This document shows, piece by piece, positions 20,841-33,600 of a DNA stretch of 64,000 bases. The stretch spans positions 5,067,001 to 5,131,000 of the forward strand of contig JAWRVZ010000016.1 of assembly GCA_037043235.1 (NCBI GenBank). The letters run 5' to 3'. The first letter of the stretch is position 1. Each line of letters begins with the position of its first letter. The position numbers were made by a program, and so were the translations under genes. Under the pieces are notes generated by a model. That model saw only the letters and a list, made by a program, of their open reading frames with translations. It was not told the DNA's origin and did no database searches. This stretch comes from Rhodeus uyekii. Taxonomy: Eukaryota; Chordata; Actinopteri; Cypriniformes; Acheilognathidae.

Positions 20841-20846
20841 AATAAA
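20841..20846 (+). terminator. Candidate poly(A) signal of dnajb1
   Basis: AATAAA 705 bp downstream of the stop codon, giving a 3' UTR of about 0.7 kb. Assigned by position. Confidence 0.55.
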
Positions 20847-21379
20847 AACTGCAGGAGGTACAGAAACCCTCAACTACTGTCCGTGATTCATGGAAACATC
20901 CGCCAGAGGACGCCACGTGTGCAAAGACAGGGAAATTAGGTCCACAAATAAAAAATAAAATAAAAAAAACTTTGGCTTTTGAGAACCAGTCATTATGTCA
21001 GAATGATGGATGTGAATTATGAAAGCAGAACTTCGGGCTTAGCTTGAATCTCAATGAAAACGCTGAGAAATAGATAGATAATTGACTAAGTTATTAAGAA
21101 TGAATGACACAAAGATGTAAAAAAAAAAAAAACACCTGGACGGTAGTATAGACGATAGGCTACAGTTTCTTTAACTGTAATATAATTGTGCATGGAAAGT
21201 TTTGAGCAATAGCCTATAATGGCATAATAATTACATATTTTAAGCGTGTGTTTATTTTCATCTGCTTTCAGCGGTTGGAGTTTAAAACAAACAAGCATGA
21301 ATTGACACCTGAGCCAGGTAAATGAGTTTCAGTGTGACGTCACAGCGCCCTGTAGCGCGCCGCGCGTGCGTCCGACCGA

Positions 21380-21407
21380 CCGTCCGTCCGTCCGTCCGTC
21401 CGTCCGG
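21380..21407. repeat. (GTCC)n tract in the gipc1 upstream region
   Basis: About seven CCGT/GTCC repeats in a GC-rich segment 250 bp upstream of the gipc1 start codon, in a region that looks like a CpG-rich promoter or 5' UTR. Confidence 0.8.
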
Positions 21408-21652
21408 CCATAGAGTTGCCCATTGTCTGCGTCTCAACCTCAAGAGAGTTTACAGTAGATCCGCACGCCGCCTATTTCTATTTTACAACCCGCCGAACAC
21501 CCGCGTTCAGCCTCCGGGTCGCTTCCGAAGGGAGGAACCCTACGCACCGCACTTAAGGACGCATTCAACAGGTTGTTTTCCGTCTTTCGATGCTCTAGTT
21601 GTCCGGTTCCCGTGCGCTTCAGTCCCCATTCGGATTAACAGGAGCGGCAAAC

Positions 21653-24600
21653 ATGCCTTTGGGACTCAGGAAAAAGAAGAACAAGTCGAGGGAGAGCTCG
21701 ACCCTGGTGGAGCACGAGGAGGTGAGCGGGCACGCAGGTGCCGGGAAGTCCGCGGTGAACGGCAGCGGAGGCGCGAGCGGACTCCCTCCTCCACCCGCCA
21801 GCCTCCGACCGAAACTCGTGTTCCACACGCAGCTCGCGCACGGCAGTCCCACCGGGAGGATCGAGGGCTTCACCAACGTCAAAGAGCTGTACAGCAAAAT
21901 AGCGGAAGCGTTTAATTTAAGTCCAGATGAGGTAAATGTCACCTGTATGTGCGTGAACTTGAGTCAGTCCGCGCGAGAGTCGGGAATACATTAGTTACAC
22001 AAACGAAGTTGCAAATCAGAAGTGCGCTGTGTGGTGTTTGCGTAAGGTGCGTGTCTTCTGAGGACAGGGCAGTCGTTGACAGGATCGTTTGTGTCCTGGA
22101 AACACTCTAAAGATGATATTTTACATCTTGCAAGGAGTTGCCAAAAATAAAAATGTTGAATGCTTCAAAGGCAAATGAGATTCTGAGCTAATTAAAATTA
22201 AAATCTAGTTTAAAACACATATGCCAAGTGCTTAGAAATGCCCTCCTCTCCATCATTTAATAATAATAAATATTATTAAGAAATACACACACACACATAT
22301 AGTTATATTTATATAGTTACAACTAAATAGTGATATATTTATAGCTTCTTCAAAATAGTTCTGTTTAGTGGTGGTGTAATTTTGCTTTTGTAGTTAAAGA
22401 TTGTGTTAAATAAATTTTTGTGTTTAATTCCTCATTTGAAAGATTTCTGGTAGTTCAATCCATTTTCAAGGTGAAATTCCAACATTCTCAGGGCAATTCG
22501 TAATATTTTATGTTTTGTTGATTTGGTGGCTAATTCGACTTAATACAATTTAATTTGTATGTTTTCGGACAATCCTCTCATGCCTGACTTACAAATTCAT
22601 ACAAATTCATACAACATCATCACCAATGAGAAATATTTAATTTTTTATAATAGCTCCTCGCTGAATTGTCCTTTGTCCTTTCTTGAGGATGTAATCAGGT
22701 TCTAGAGTTTGGTGTTTGGAACTTGAAAGGTTCTTAAATTTATAATTTTGTTGTTTGAGCGTTCTACCCACTTCTGTGTATTTGTTTCTGGGTGCATTGA
22801 TACTTTCTAAATCGATAATAAGCTAAATAGTTATTTGTTGAAAACAATAAGGTTCTCCTATGGCATCAAGTGTTAAAAATTGTTTTTTGTTGTAATTGAA
22901 AGTGTGAGTGAAGAGTGTTGTGTTGGTCTTCATTTGAGAAAGATTCCTGCTAGTTCCTGTACTGAAAACACTTATGGGGATTCATCCCGAAAACCAGTCA
23001 GTCCAGTAGCCGGACTGTTTGGACAGCTCTGTCGGGTGTGTGGTGTTTATATAGATTATACAGATCTATACAGCCAATGGATTGATTTGATGGTATTCTA
23101 AAAATACTTGTGAAATGTATCCATTGCTGATACTTTAATCCAACACAGTTCCTTTATGAATCCACCATTAATTTATGTGTGTGTTCAAATGATGATGGTT
23201 TAGGAACATTGCTGGTCCTCAGAGGAAGTCCCTCACATCCTGTTACAGTGGGTACAACCCAAACACATGATGATAAATCACACGGAGGGAGTGCAGAGCA
23301 AACTCTTCTTTTTTTTGCATGCGTTGCCTATTGATTCCTAGATGGCTCTGTCAGATGAATTTTATTCTATTTGAGAAGTGAGCAGTAATTTGAAAGCCGT
23401 CATATGTAATGGATTGTTTGATTTACTGCCAATATCATAGCAAACAAGCACCGCTTTGAGGAAATGAAGTGTACCCGGTTAAAAGCGCTTTGTCAATTAG
23501 GTTAGGCCGCTCTCTGTTAACATGTTAACGCGTGGTCAACATTCATTACCTTCCTATGCAAAATTAATGTGACAAAGAGCCTCCTTTTGTCAAGTGACTG
23601 GCAGACTGAAGCCTCAGCCGTCATATGATTTAACACGGCTAAAGCAAAGACATTGTAAATATGTATCTGTATTTTTTTTTTTTACATAACTTCACTGGTC
23701 AAAGTCTGTTTATTACCATGAGATTGGTTCTCTGCTGCACATGCTGAAGTACGTGACTCCACCAAACGTAAATGTCATTTGTTTAGCATTTGCATGCAGG
23801 TGGTAATACCTGGACATTGTATTGTCTGCTCAACAGCTTTCTATGTTTTGCAGGGTCAGTCATTTTACAATTATTAGAAGCATTATCAAGCCTAACCTGA
23901 ATATTTGATACTTCCTGTCACCAGTTTTTGTTGTAATTGCAGCAAGCCTGTGAATGTCTTATAGAAGTAGTCTCCTCATTGAAGTCCTTATTAATAGAAA
24001 AATGAACTGGAAAGTTCCCTTCTGTCAGATTGGTAATTGCTAATGGAATAATAATGGGCACCCAAATAAAAGCTGTGACCCATGCATTTTCTATTAAAGT
24101 GTTAATTCACCCAAAAATGACATTTCTGTCATCATTTATTCACCCTCATGTTGTTCCAAACCTAAGACTTTCGTTTATCTTCGGAACACAGATGAAGATA
24201 TTTAGGGTGAAATCTGAAAGCTTTCTGTTCCTCCATTGACAGAGACACAACTATCATTATCAGACTTGTCCATATGAATCAAGTGGTTAGTCCATATTTT
24301 CTGAAGAGACGCAATAACTTCATATAATGAACTAATTGAATTTGGTCTTTTATTCACATATAAGCATCAATCAACTCACAAATCAGCTCTGGTAAATGGA
24401 AGCTCAAGCATGTTCGCTTGACATGCAAGAACCAATGAGGTTCATTCTCGTGTTACGCAGAACGTTTGAACTTCGAACTTTGAACTTGAATTAGGTTGTT
24501 CTTCTGCATCAAAAGTTGCACTTGACCACTCAATTCATATGGATTAGTTTTACGTTCTCTTTATGAACTTTTTGAAGTGTCAAAGTGATCGTTAGAAAGT

Positions 24601-27600
24601 AAGAGAACAGAAATCTCTCATATTTCATCATAAATATCGTCATTTGTTTTACGAAGATGCACGGAAATCAGTTACGGTTTATTTCAAGGTGTCTTTGTTA
24701 CAGTGTAATTGTATAATAATAATAATACAAACTACATGTTCCTACTATAGGGTTTGGTTTGGTTTTAGGGTTAATTGGCTGTAATTATGCATAATTATGC
24801 ATCATTTATTGTTATGACTATAGTGACTCCATGTAATGTAACAATGACACTGTAAGATAAAGTGTTACCCCAAAGTATTACAGATTTGGAACAACACGAG
24901 GGTGAGTAATTAATGGCAACATTTTCATTTTTAACTCTTTAAGACTGAAGAAAGCAGTGCTGAAAATATCATTGGTGTCATTTTAAAATTCAAATGAGTA
25001 GACTTGCACATGCTGTCTTTTTAAAAAGCTGGTTAGACGGCAATATTATCAGATGTGGCAGGAACATACAATATCATGTCTGTGACATCAGCACACGGCA
25101 CCTAGTGAGATTATGAGCTACCTAGATTTCTGTAATGCTTCATTGAAAAAAATATTTATAAAACATATCTCCCATTTAAAAATAAATGAAGAAAACAGTC
25201 AGCAATGGGGAAAATGTCATTATTTTAATATGAACCATATTTCAAAAAACAGTATTTATGCGTAGTATTTCCTGTTGTTCTACTGATTTTAATACAATTG
25301 TGTCCTGACACGATTATTCTCGTTACTGTTTTAGATTATTGTGTCATCATTGAGATTGACAATTACAGTGACAAAGTTTGTACTTTTTGAAAAAACCTTT
25401 AGTTCATTACATTCCAAAGCTTAAAATCGTAGTTTTACGTCACCACAGTTAATTTGTTGACTGGAGAACCACAACAATTGGATCAGTGTAATTCACAAAT
25501 GAAACATTCATTATTTGTGAAACGATTCAGCAGGTTCATTGAAAAGAATCGCGTTTTGGTTGATTTGTTCAGTTTGGAAGAAACTTAACGTATACACATT
25601 TATAACAATGAATGATTTGCAAATAGTCCTGTTCCAATTGTAAGTAAACTTGAAATGGATTCATATTTAATTAGAGTGTCTGTACAACTTTCACTCAAGT
25701 ACTTGCACCACAAAGCTCAAAAGTAAAAGATGCATTACAGTAGTGAGAATTTGAATAAAATGTCTTTGGGGATATCTTTTATATCGACACCCTGCAAATC
25801 ATATCAATACTTGTCACCTGCACTGAGTCGTCAGGGTCATTATGAGGAATATGATTTATCGGTGTTGTAACACGTCCTCCATGCATGTACTTGCTGTTGT
25901 CAGCTGAAAGGAATGTGTTCATACATCACAATTTGAGTCACGCCTTTATTGAAACCCGTTTAGATGGTTATGTTGTAACTTCAGACGTCAGTCTGTGTAT
26001 ATTTAAAAACACATTTTATTACCTTTTATGAAAAGCAGAAACATGATATATTTATTTAACCTTGATGAGACGGCTCTCCCAAAAATGTTATTAATGTCTT
26101 TCCAAACTTGCTTTTTTTCCTCATTTGACTTTTATTGCATGGATCAAAATATCTAAAATGTTCTAAAGTCATAAATTGTTTGGAACGACTTGAGGATGAG
26201 AAAGTATTGACAGAATAATTTTGGGGGAGTGAACTATCCCTTTAACAGTTGTCATGTTTGTTTTGTTAATTAATATGAAAGGATGCTAATGACCCATTGG
26301 AGAATTTCATTCACAGGAATGAAACGGTAAAGTTTTGAAAGCTGGTTAATCCACCATTGTTAATGATTACTAATGATAAAATGTGTATGAGTCTTATTTT
26401 GCTGTTGTGAATGGATTTACACAGTAATACCTAAGCCAGCTGGTTAGTCTGTTGTTGTAATGAACGATTTAATGATTCTCTTCTCTTCATATTGGTGTGA
26501 TGTTAAACCTGGCTGCTTCAGCATTTTGACCTGTTAAACTGTTAATCTTTCAAAGTTTCTTTCACGTTTGTTCTTTTTTTGGTCCGTTATTAATGCCGGC
26601 TTAATCTTTAGGCTCTGCTCATTCATTCATTAGAGCAGATCGCCCCGCCAAGACCCCAAAATAACGCCCTGTTGCCAAAGAAACGGGCCTCTCTCGAGCT
26701 AGCCAACCAAACATGGAGATTTGTCCCACAATCCACTTCAGTTCCTCAGAAGTGTTGTAGTAGATTACTGTAATCCGGTGTATTGACTAACAACGTTGTT
26801 TTGATTTCCTGCCTGGTTCAAGAATGTGCTTCTGAAAGGTCGGTCTGTTGCAATCCTGTCTGTGGGTGCGTCTCGTATCGAAGGTGAAACATTTGCCAGT
26901 TGAAGGAGGGATGTGGGCGGGTACGTCAGAGCTTGTCTCTAAAAAACGTGCGATGTGTAAGAGGAAGCATGATGTCAGTCGGTCGCAGCCTTGGTAACGC
27001 AGTGTAGGTGTCAGATATGGCAGAGATCCGGGCGAAGCTGGTCATCTAGCAGCCAACAGCCGTCTCCTCCCTCCCCCTCCTGTTTCTGCGAAAGCTTCCC
27101 CTTAATCCCGGCCTTTTGATAGGCTCTGGTAACCAGGGCAACGGTCCTGTATGCGTGTCAGCTGATGTGTGTCCAAAGTGCCCGCAGTGCACAAAAGGGG
27201 GAGAAAACAAGTCGTCTTTGTTGGAGCGTCTCCACCACCAAAGGTCGCTATAAAGAGCTGATACGGACTGATCTATTCTCTTACGTTAAATTGCGTCCAA
27301 AGGTTGTCGTAGCTTTGCACATGTGTGTGTTCTTGCGTTATCAGGAAGCAAGTGAAATACTTTACTCTTCTGATACTTCAGTGTTTAGTTGTCTTCAAGT
27401 GTTCATTGGCCCGGCTCATCAGCCGTCAACCTTAAATCTGGTGTCTCAGGTTGCCAGGTCTCATGTTTCCTCACTGCCGCCAGACACTGAAAGACACCAG
27501 ATTTTTGGATGATTGACACCAGGCTGACCCCATCTGTCTGTGTGGACATCCTGCCGTCTGCATTTGGCTCTTTTTGCTTTTGTGTATCATTGCATATATG

Positions 27601-30600
27601 CCATAAGTATTTTTTTTTTGTTGCAAGAATTTAGTTTTAAAGAAACATTATTGGACAGAAACTAGCTTTATAAGACACACAGCAGCACACATTTTATTGT
27701 TGCATTGTTTTTTGTTTTTAAAGGGGCTTACAAGTGTACAAAAATATTATTTAAAAAAGAATGCAATGTGGGGAAAATCTGTGAAATAGTTTTGAATGTT
27801 GTGAAATATGTTAAGTGATTTATTACCGATAGTTAACTTATTAACCAGAATGTCCTCAAGGAAGATTCCTGTTGGAATTTTATCGTCATTTTGAAACCGT
27901 GTGAAAGAATCAAATACAAATGTAAAAATCCAATAGAATTAATTTTTAATTTGTATTTGGTTCTTTGTCTCCTCCTAGATATGTCGCCATCTGTAACAGA
28001 ACCCACTAATGAAAGGAAATACTGGACAGTTAAAGGAAATAATTACGGAGCTTTAGAAGTTTTTCTTTTCTTGTCATATTGGCCAATTGCATTGGTAGTC
28101 ACATTTTTCCACTGTGTGTAAAATAATGTATTTGATGATTTGAAATTGACTTTGCATTTGCTCTTAAATACTTTCGCAAACAAATGCAAAAGTGATAGAA
28201 ATGGTGGGAGTGTAAAAACTACATGTAATGCTTTTGTGAGTGAACATACACATTTTTGAGCTAATGCAAAGTTTCTCTGGGTAACACAAACATAGGCGAA
28301 AAAACTCATTTCTGAAGGTCCGTTCACAACAGGGATGATGACTGTAAATAGAAAAGATACACACTCACCTAAAGGATTATTAGGAACACCTGTTCAATTT
28401 CTCATTAATTCAAAATCACATGGCAGTTGCTTCAATGCATTTAGAGGTCTGTCCTGGTCAAGACAATCTCCTGAACTCCAAACTGAATGTCAGAATGGGA
28501 AAGGACGGTGATTTAAGTAATTTTGAGCGTGGCATGGTTGTTGCTGCCAGACGGGCCGGTCTGAGTATTTCACAATCTGCTCAGTTACTGGGATTTTCAC
28601 ACACAACCATTTCTAGGGTTTACAAAGAATGGTGTGAAAAGGGAAAAGCATCCAGTATGCGGCAGTCCTGCGGGCGAAAATGCCTTGTTGATGCTAGAGG
28701 TCAGAGGAGAATGAGCGACTGATTCAAGCTGATAGAAGAGCAACTTTGACTGAAATAACCACTCGTTACAACAGAGGTTTGCAGCAAAGCATTTGTGAAG
28801 CCACAACACGCACAACCTTGAGGCGGATGGGCTCCAACAGCAGAAGACCCCACCGGGTACCACTCATATCAACTACAAATAGGAAAAAGAGGCTACAATT
28901 TGCACGAGCTCACTAAAACTGGACAGTTGAAGACTGGAAAAATGTTGCCTGGTCTGATGAGTCTCGATTGCTGTCGAGACATTCAGATGGTAGAGTCAGA
29001 ATTTGGCGTAAACAGAATGAGAACATGGATCCATCATGCCTTGTTACCACTGTGCAGGCTGGTGGTGGTGGTGTAATGGTGTGGGGGATGTTTTCTTGGC
29101 ACACTTTAGGCCCCTTAGTGCCAATTGGGCATCATTTAAATGCCACGGCCTACCTGAGCATTGTTTCTGACCATGTCCATCCCTTTATGACCACCATGTA
29201 CCCATCCTCTGATGCTGCTTCCAGCAGGATAATGCACCATGTCACAAATCTTGAATCATTTCAAATTGGTTTCTTGAACATGACAATGAGTTCACTGTAC
29301 TAAAATGGCCCCACAGTCACCAGATCTCAATCCAATAGAGCATCTTTGGGATGTGGTGGAACGGGAGCTTCGTGCCCTGGATGTGCATCCCACAAATCTC
29401 CATCAACTGCAAGATGTTATCCTATCAATATGGCCAACATTTCTAAAGAATGTTGAATCAATGCCACTTAGAATGAAGGCAGTTCTGAAGGCGAAAGGGG
29501 GTCAAACACAGTGTTAGTATGCTGTTCCTAATAATCCTTTAGGTGAGTGTAGTTCTGAAAATCGTTCTCCGTATTAAAGAATAGCAGTTCACACTACAGC
29601 TTTAATGATAAAGAGATACAATATCACTAGAATCACTTTCAGAAAAATTTCATCCAGCTGACGAAGGATAAAAACATTGAGAGCCAATCAGAATCATTCC
29701 TGCTGTAAGGAGCGTTTAAAGTGACAGACTGTCACAGTCTTGTGACGTCTAGCACTTCTGGGTTTCCCCGTGTCTCCCCATTCCTTCCCACGCCTGTCTT
29801 GTTAGTTAATTACCCAATTAGTTTGCCAGCTGTCTGTCATCTCCTCATGTATTTAAACCCTCATGTTACCCCTTGTCTTCGTCGGCAATTGTGTTACATG
29901 GATTTCGCTGTGTGTTGATTGTTTTTTCCCGTGTCTCCTAGAGTTTAGAGTTTTGCACCCTCGTGTGCCTTTTCTGTTTATTCAAAGTGGTTTTGTTTTA
30001 TGTTTGAGATTAAAGAGAGTTTCAGTTTTCGAAACCTGTTCTCCTTGTGCTCCTCGCTTCCTCCGCATCGCACACGCACCATAGTGTGTAACACAGACGA
30101 GCGCTTGGATTGAGAGAACGATATCGTCCGCTGATCTGGACGCTGATATAGTTATTGTTGTTGTTGGTGTGATTGGGCCTTAAGACTGCAGTGACGATTC
30201 TTATTTGTGTTGTATCTTCTAAAAATACTACAGTACATTTGGTGAAGTGTAACATTTACTAATATACCAAATTAAAATGTTATATTTCTTACTATGGGAT
30301 CAGCTACTCAAATTTCCTGTGAACGTGGCGCTTGCAACATCAAGGTCATGGGTTTGACTCCTTGCAAATGTAAAGCGCTTTGAGTTTCAACAAAAGCACT
30401 ATATAAATGTAATGAATTATTATTATAATTATGTGTATCTTGAATGCAATGCAAGTCACTTTGGATAAGAGCTTCTGCCAAATGTATAAATGTAAATGTA
30501 GTAAAATTGCAGAAATGTTCTCTCTGGATGTTTTATTTTAAAAATGGCCACTCCTTTAAATGTATTACAACAGATCCTATTTTGCACACTCAACACCCAC

Positions 30601-33600
30601 AAAATTGATATGGAAAAGCTGCTGGGAGGGCAGATAGGACTGGAGGACTTCATCTTCGCTCACATAAAAGGGATCAAAAAGGAGGTGGAGGTGTACAAAG
30701 CTGAGGAAGCACTTGGGCTCACCATCACAGACAATGGAGCTGGATTCGCCTTCATAAAGGTAGACTCACAATGATGCTGCTTTCTAGAACAGGCTGTTAT
30801 TATGGGATGCTGCCCCTTCAGCTGTGCAGCTTTCTAAGCATAGAAACATACTGTAGCTTGACTTAGTGCTAGTGCTTCCCATGTACTGCTAATGATTTGC
30901 ATGTGTTTGAAAGTAAGCAAATCTAGTGCCTAAAGAGTATTTATGGCTTTATGTAAGTTGTAAGATCTCCCTCCGCGCAAATACAAACATTATTTACCCT
31001 TTTGTCTGGCTTTGGCTTTGGCTTTGTTTGGGCATGCTTTGATTGAGAGAAGTTAATCATTTAATTTAGAAGGACTTTGTAAGATCACGTGCTGTAGTTG
31101 TAGCTCTGAATGCTGGGTTTGGATCTTTTAAAGCAAAGTGTCAGTTGTGTTTCAGACCCATTTTTTAAAATAGTTTGTGTATCGTTTTAAGTCTAAGTAA
31201 TGGTTAAAGCAAAAGGACACCTAAAATATGTTTGTTAAATTGATATTTTAACAGCTGAAGTGTGTGTGTTTTCTGTTTGGCAGCGTATCAAAGAGGGCAG
31301 TGTGGTGGATGGGGTGAAGGTGATCTGTGTGGGAGATCATGTCGAATGCATTAACGGAAAGAACATCGTGGGGATGCGGCACTATGAGGTGGCGCGAATG
31401 CTGAAGGAGCTGCCCAAAGATCAGTCCTTCACCCTCAAACTGGTGGAGCCCATGAAAGCCTTCGGTTAGTCATTCATGTTGTTGTTGAAGCACTGTTTTT
31501 GTATGTTCTTCATTTTGAATACTGTATACACTGTGTGCACAATTATTAGGCAAGTGATTATTTTGACCATATCATCATTTTATCCATAATTTCCAACTCC
31601 AAGCTGTATAAACGTGAATGCTTATTGGATACAATGCATAACAAGTGATGTGTATTTGTGTAACGAGGGAGGGAGGGCCTAAGGAGATCAACACCCTATT
31701 TCAAGGTGTGCAGAATTATTAGGCAGATTCTTTTCTTCTGGAAAAACGGGCCAAAAAAAGAGATTTAATTGACTCTGAAAAGTTCAAAATTGTCAAAAGT
31801 ATGCAGGATGGAGCACTCTTAGGATTACGCAGAACGTTTGAGCTTCAAGAACCGATAAATTTCATTCTCGTGTTACGCAGAACGTTTGAGCTTCAAGAAC
31901 CAATGAAGTTCATTCTCGTGTTACGCAGAACGTTTGAGCTTCAAGAACCAATAAATTTCATTCTCGTGTTACGCAGAACGTTTGAGCTTCAAGAACCAAT
32001 AAAGTTCATTCTCGTGTTACGCAGAACGTTTGAGCTTCAAGAACCAATAAAGTTCATTCTCGTGTTACGCAGAACGTTTGAGCTTCAAGAACCAATTAAG
32101 TTCATTCTCGTGTTACGTAGAACGTTTGAGCTTCAAGAACCAATGAAGTTCATTCTCGTGTTACGCAGAACGTTTGAGCTTCAAGAACCAATGAAGTTCA
32201 TTCTCGTGTTACGCAGAACGTTTGAGCTTCAAGAACCAATAAAGTTCATTCTCGTGTTACGCAGAACGTTTGAGCTTCAACAACCAATGAGGTTTATTCT
32301 CGTGTTATGCAGAACGTTTGAGCTTCAAGAACCAATGAAGTTCATTCTCGTGTTACGCAGAACGTTTGAGCTTCAAGAACCAATAAAGTTCATTCTGGTG
32401 TTACGCAGAACGTTTGAGCTTCAAGAACCAATGAGGTTTATTCTCGTGTTACGCAGACCGTTTGAGCTTCAAGAACCAATGAGGTTTATTCTCGTGTTAC
32501 GCAGAACGTTTGAGCTTCAAGAACCAATAAATTTCATTCTCGTGTTACGCAGAACGTTTGAGCTTCAAGAATCAATAAAGTTCATTCTCGTGTTACGCAG
32601 AACGTTTGAGCTTCAAGAACCAATGATTTTTATTCTTGTGTTACGCAGAACGTTTGAGCTTCAAGAACCAATAAAGTTCATTCTCGTGTTATGCAGAACG
32701 TTTGAGCTTCAAGAACCAATGAAGTTCATTCTCGTGTTACACAGAACGTTTGAGCTTCAAGAACCAATGAGGTTTATTCTCGTGTTACGCAGAACGTTTG
32801 AGCTTCAAGAACCAATAAATTTCATTCTCGTGTTACGCAGAACGTTTGAGCTTCAAGAACCAATAAAGTTCATTCTTGTGTTACGCAGAACGTTTAAGCT
32901 TCAAGAACCAATGAAGTTCATTCTCGTGTTACGCAGAACGTTTGAGCTTCAAGAACCAATAAAGTTCATTCTCGTGTTACGCAGAACGTTTAAGCTTCAA
33001 GAACCAATGAGGTTTATTCTCGTGTTACGCAGAACGTTTGAGCTTCAAGAACCAATAAAGTTCATTCTCGTGTTACGTAGAACGTTTGAGCTTCAAGAAC
33101 CAATGAAGTTCATTCTCGTGTTACGCAGAACGTTTGAGCTTCAAGAACCAATGAGGTTTATTCTCGTGTTACGCAGAACGTTTGAGCTTCAAGAACCAAT
33201 GAGGTTTATTCTCGTGTTACGCAGAACGTTTGAGCTTCAAGAACCAATGAGGTTTATTCTCGTGTTACGCAGAACGTTTGAGCTTCAAGAACCAATAAAT
33301 TTCATTCTCGTGTTACGCAGAACGTTTGAGCTTCAAGAACCAATAAAGTTCATTCTTGTGTTACGCAGAACGTTTAAGCTTCAAGAACCAATGAAGTTCA
33401 TTCTCGTGTTACGCAGAACGTTTGAGCTTCAAGAACCAATAAAGTTCATTCTCGTGTTACGCAGAACGTTTAAGCTTCAAGAACCAATGAGGTTTATTCT
33501 CGTGTTACGCAGAACGTTTGAGCTTCAAGAACCAATGAAGTTCATTCTCGTGTTACGCAGAACGTTTAAGCTTCAAGAACCAATGAAGTTCATTCTCGTG

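Noticed and set aside
21322..21915. 197-aa plus-strand ORF overlapping gipc1 exon 1
   Set aside because: Its frame is shifted from the clear GIPC1 reading frame, and it begins in a (GTCC)n repeat; it is a shadow in GC-rich sequence.
26620..27530. GC-richer part of gipc1 intron 1 as an alternative first exon or separate gene
   Set aside because: No ORF resembles a known protein and no convincing splice-donor-linked frame joins exon 2.
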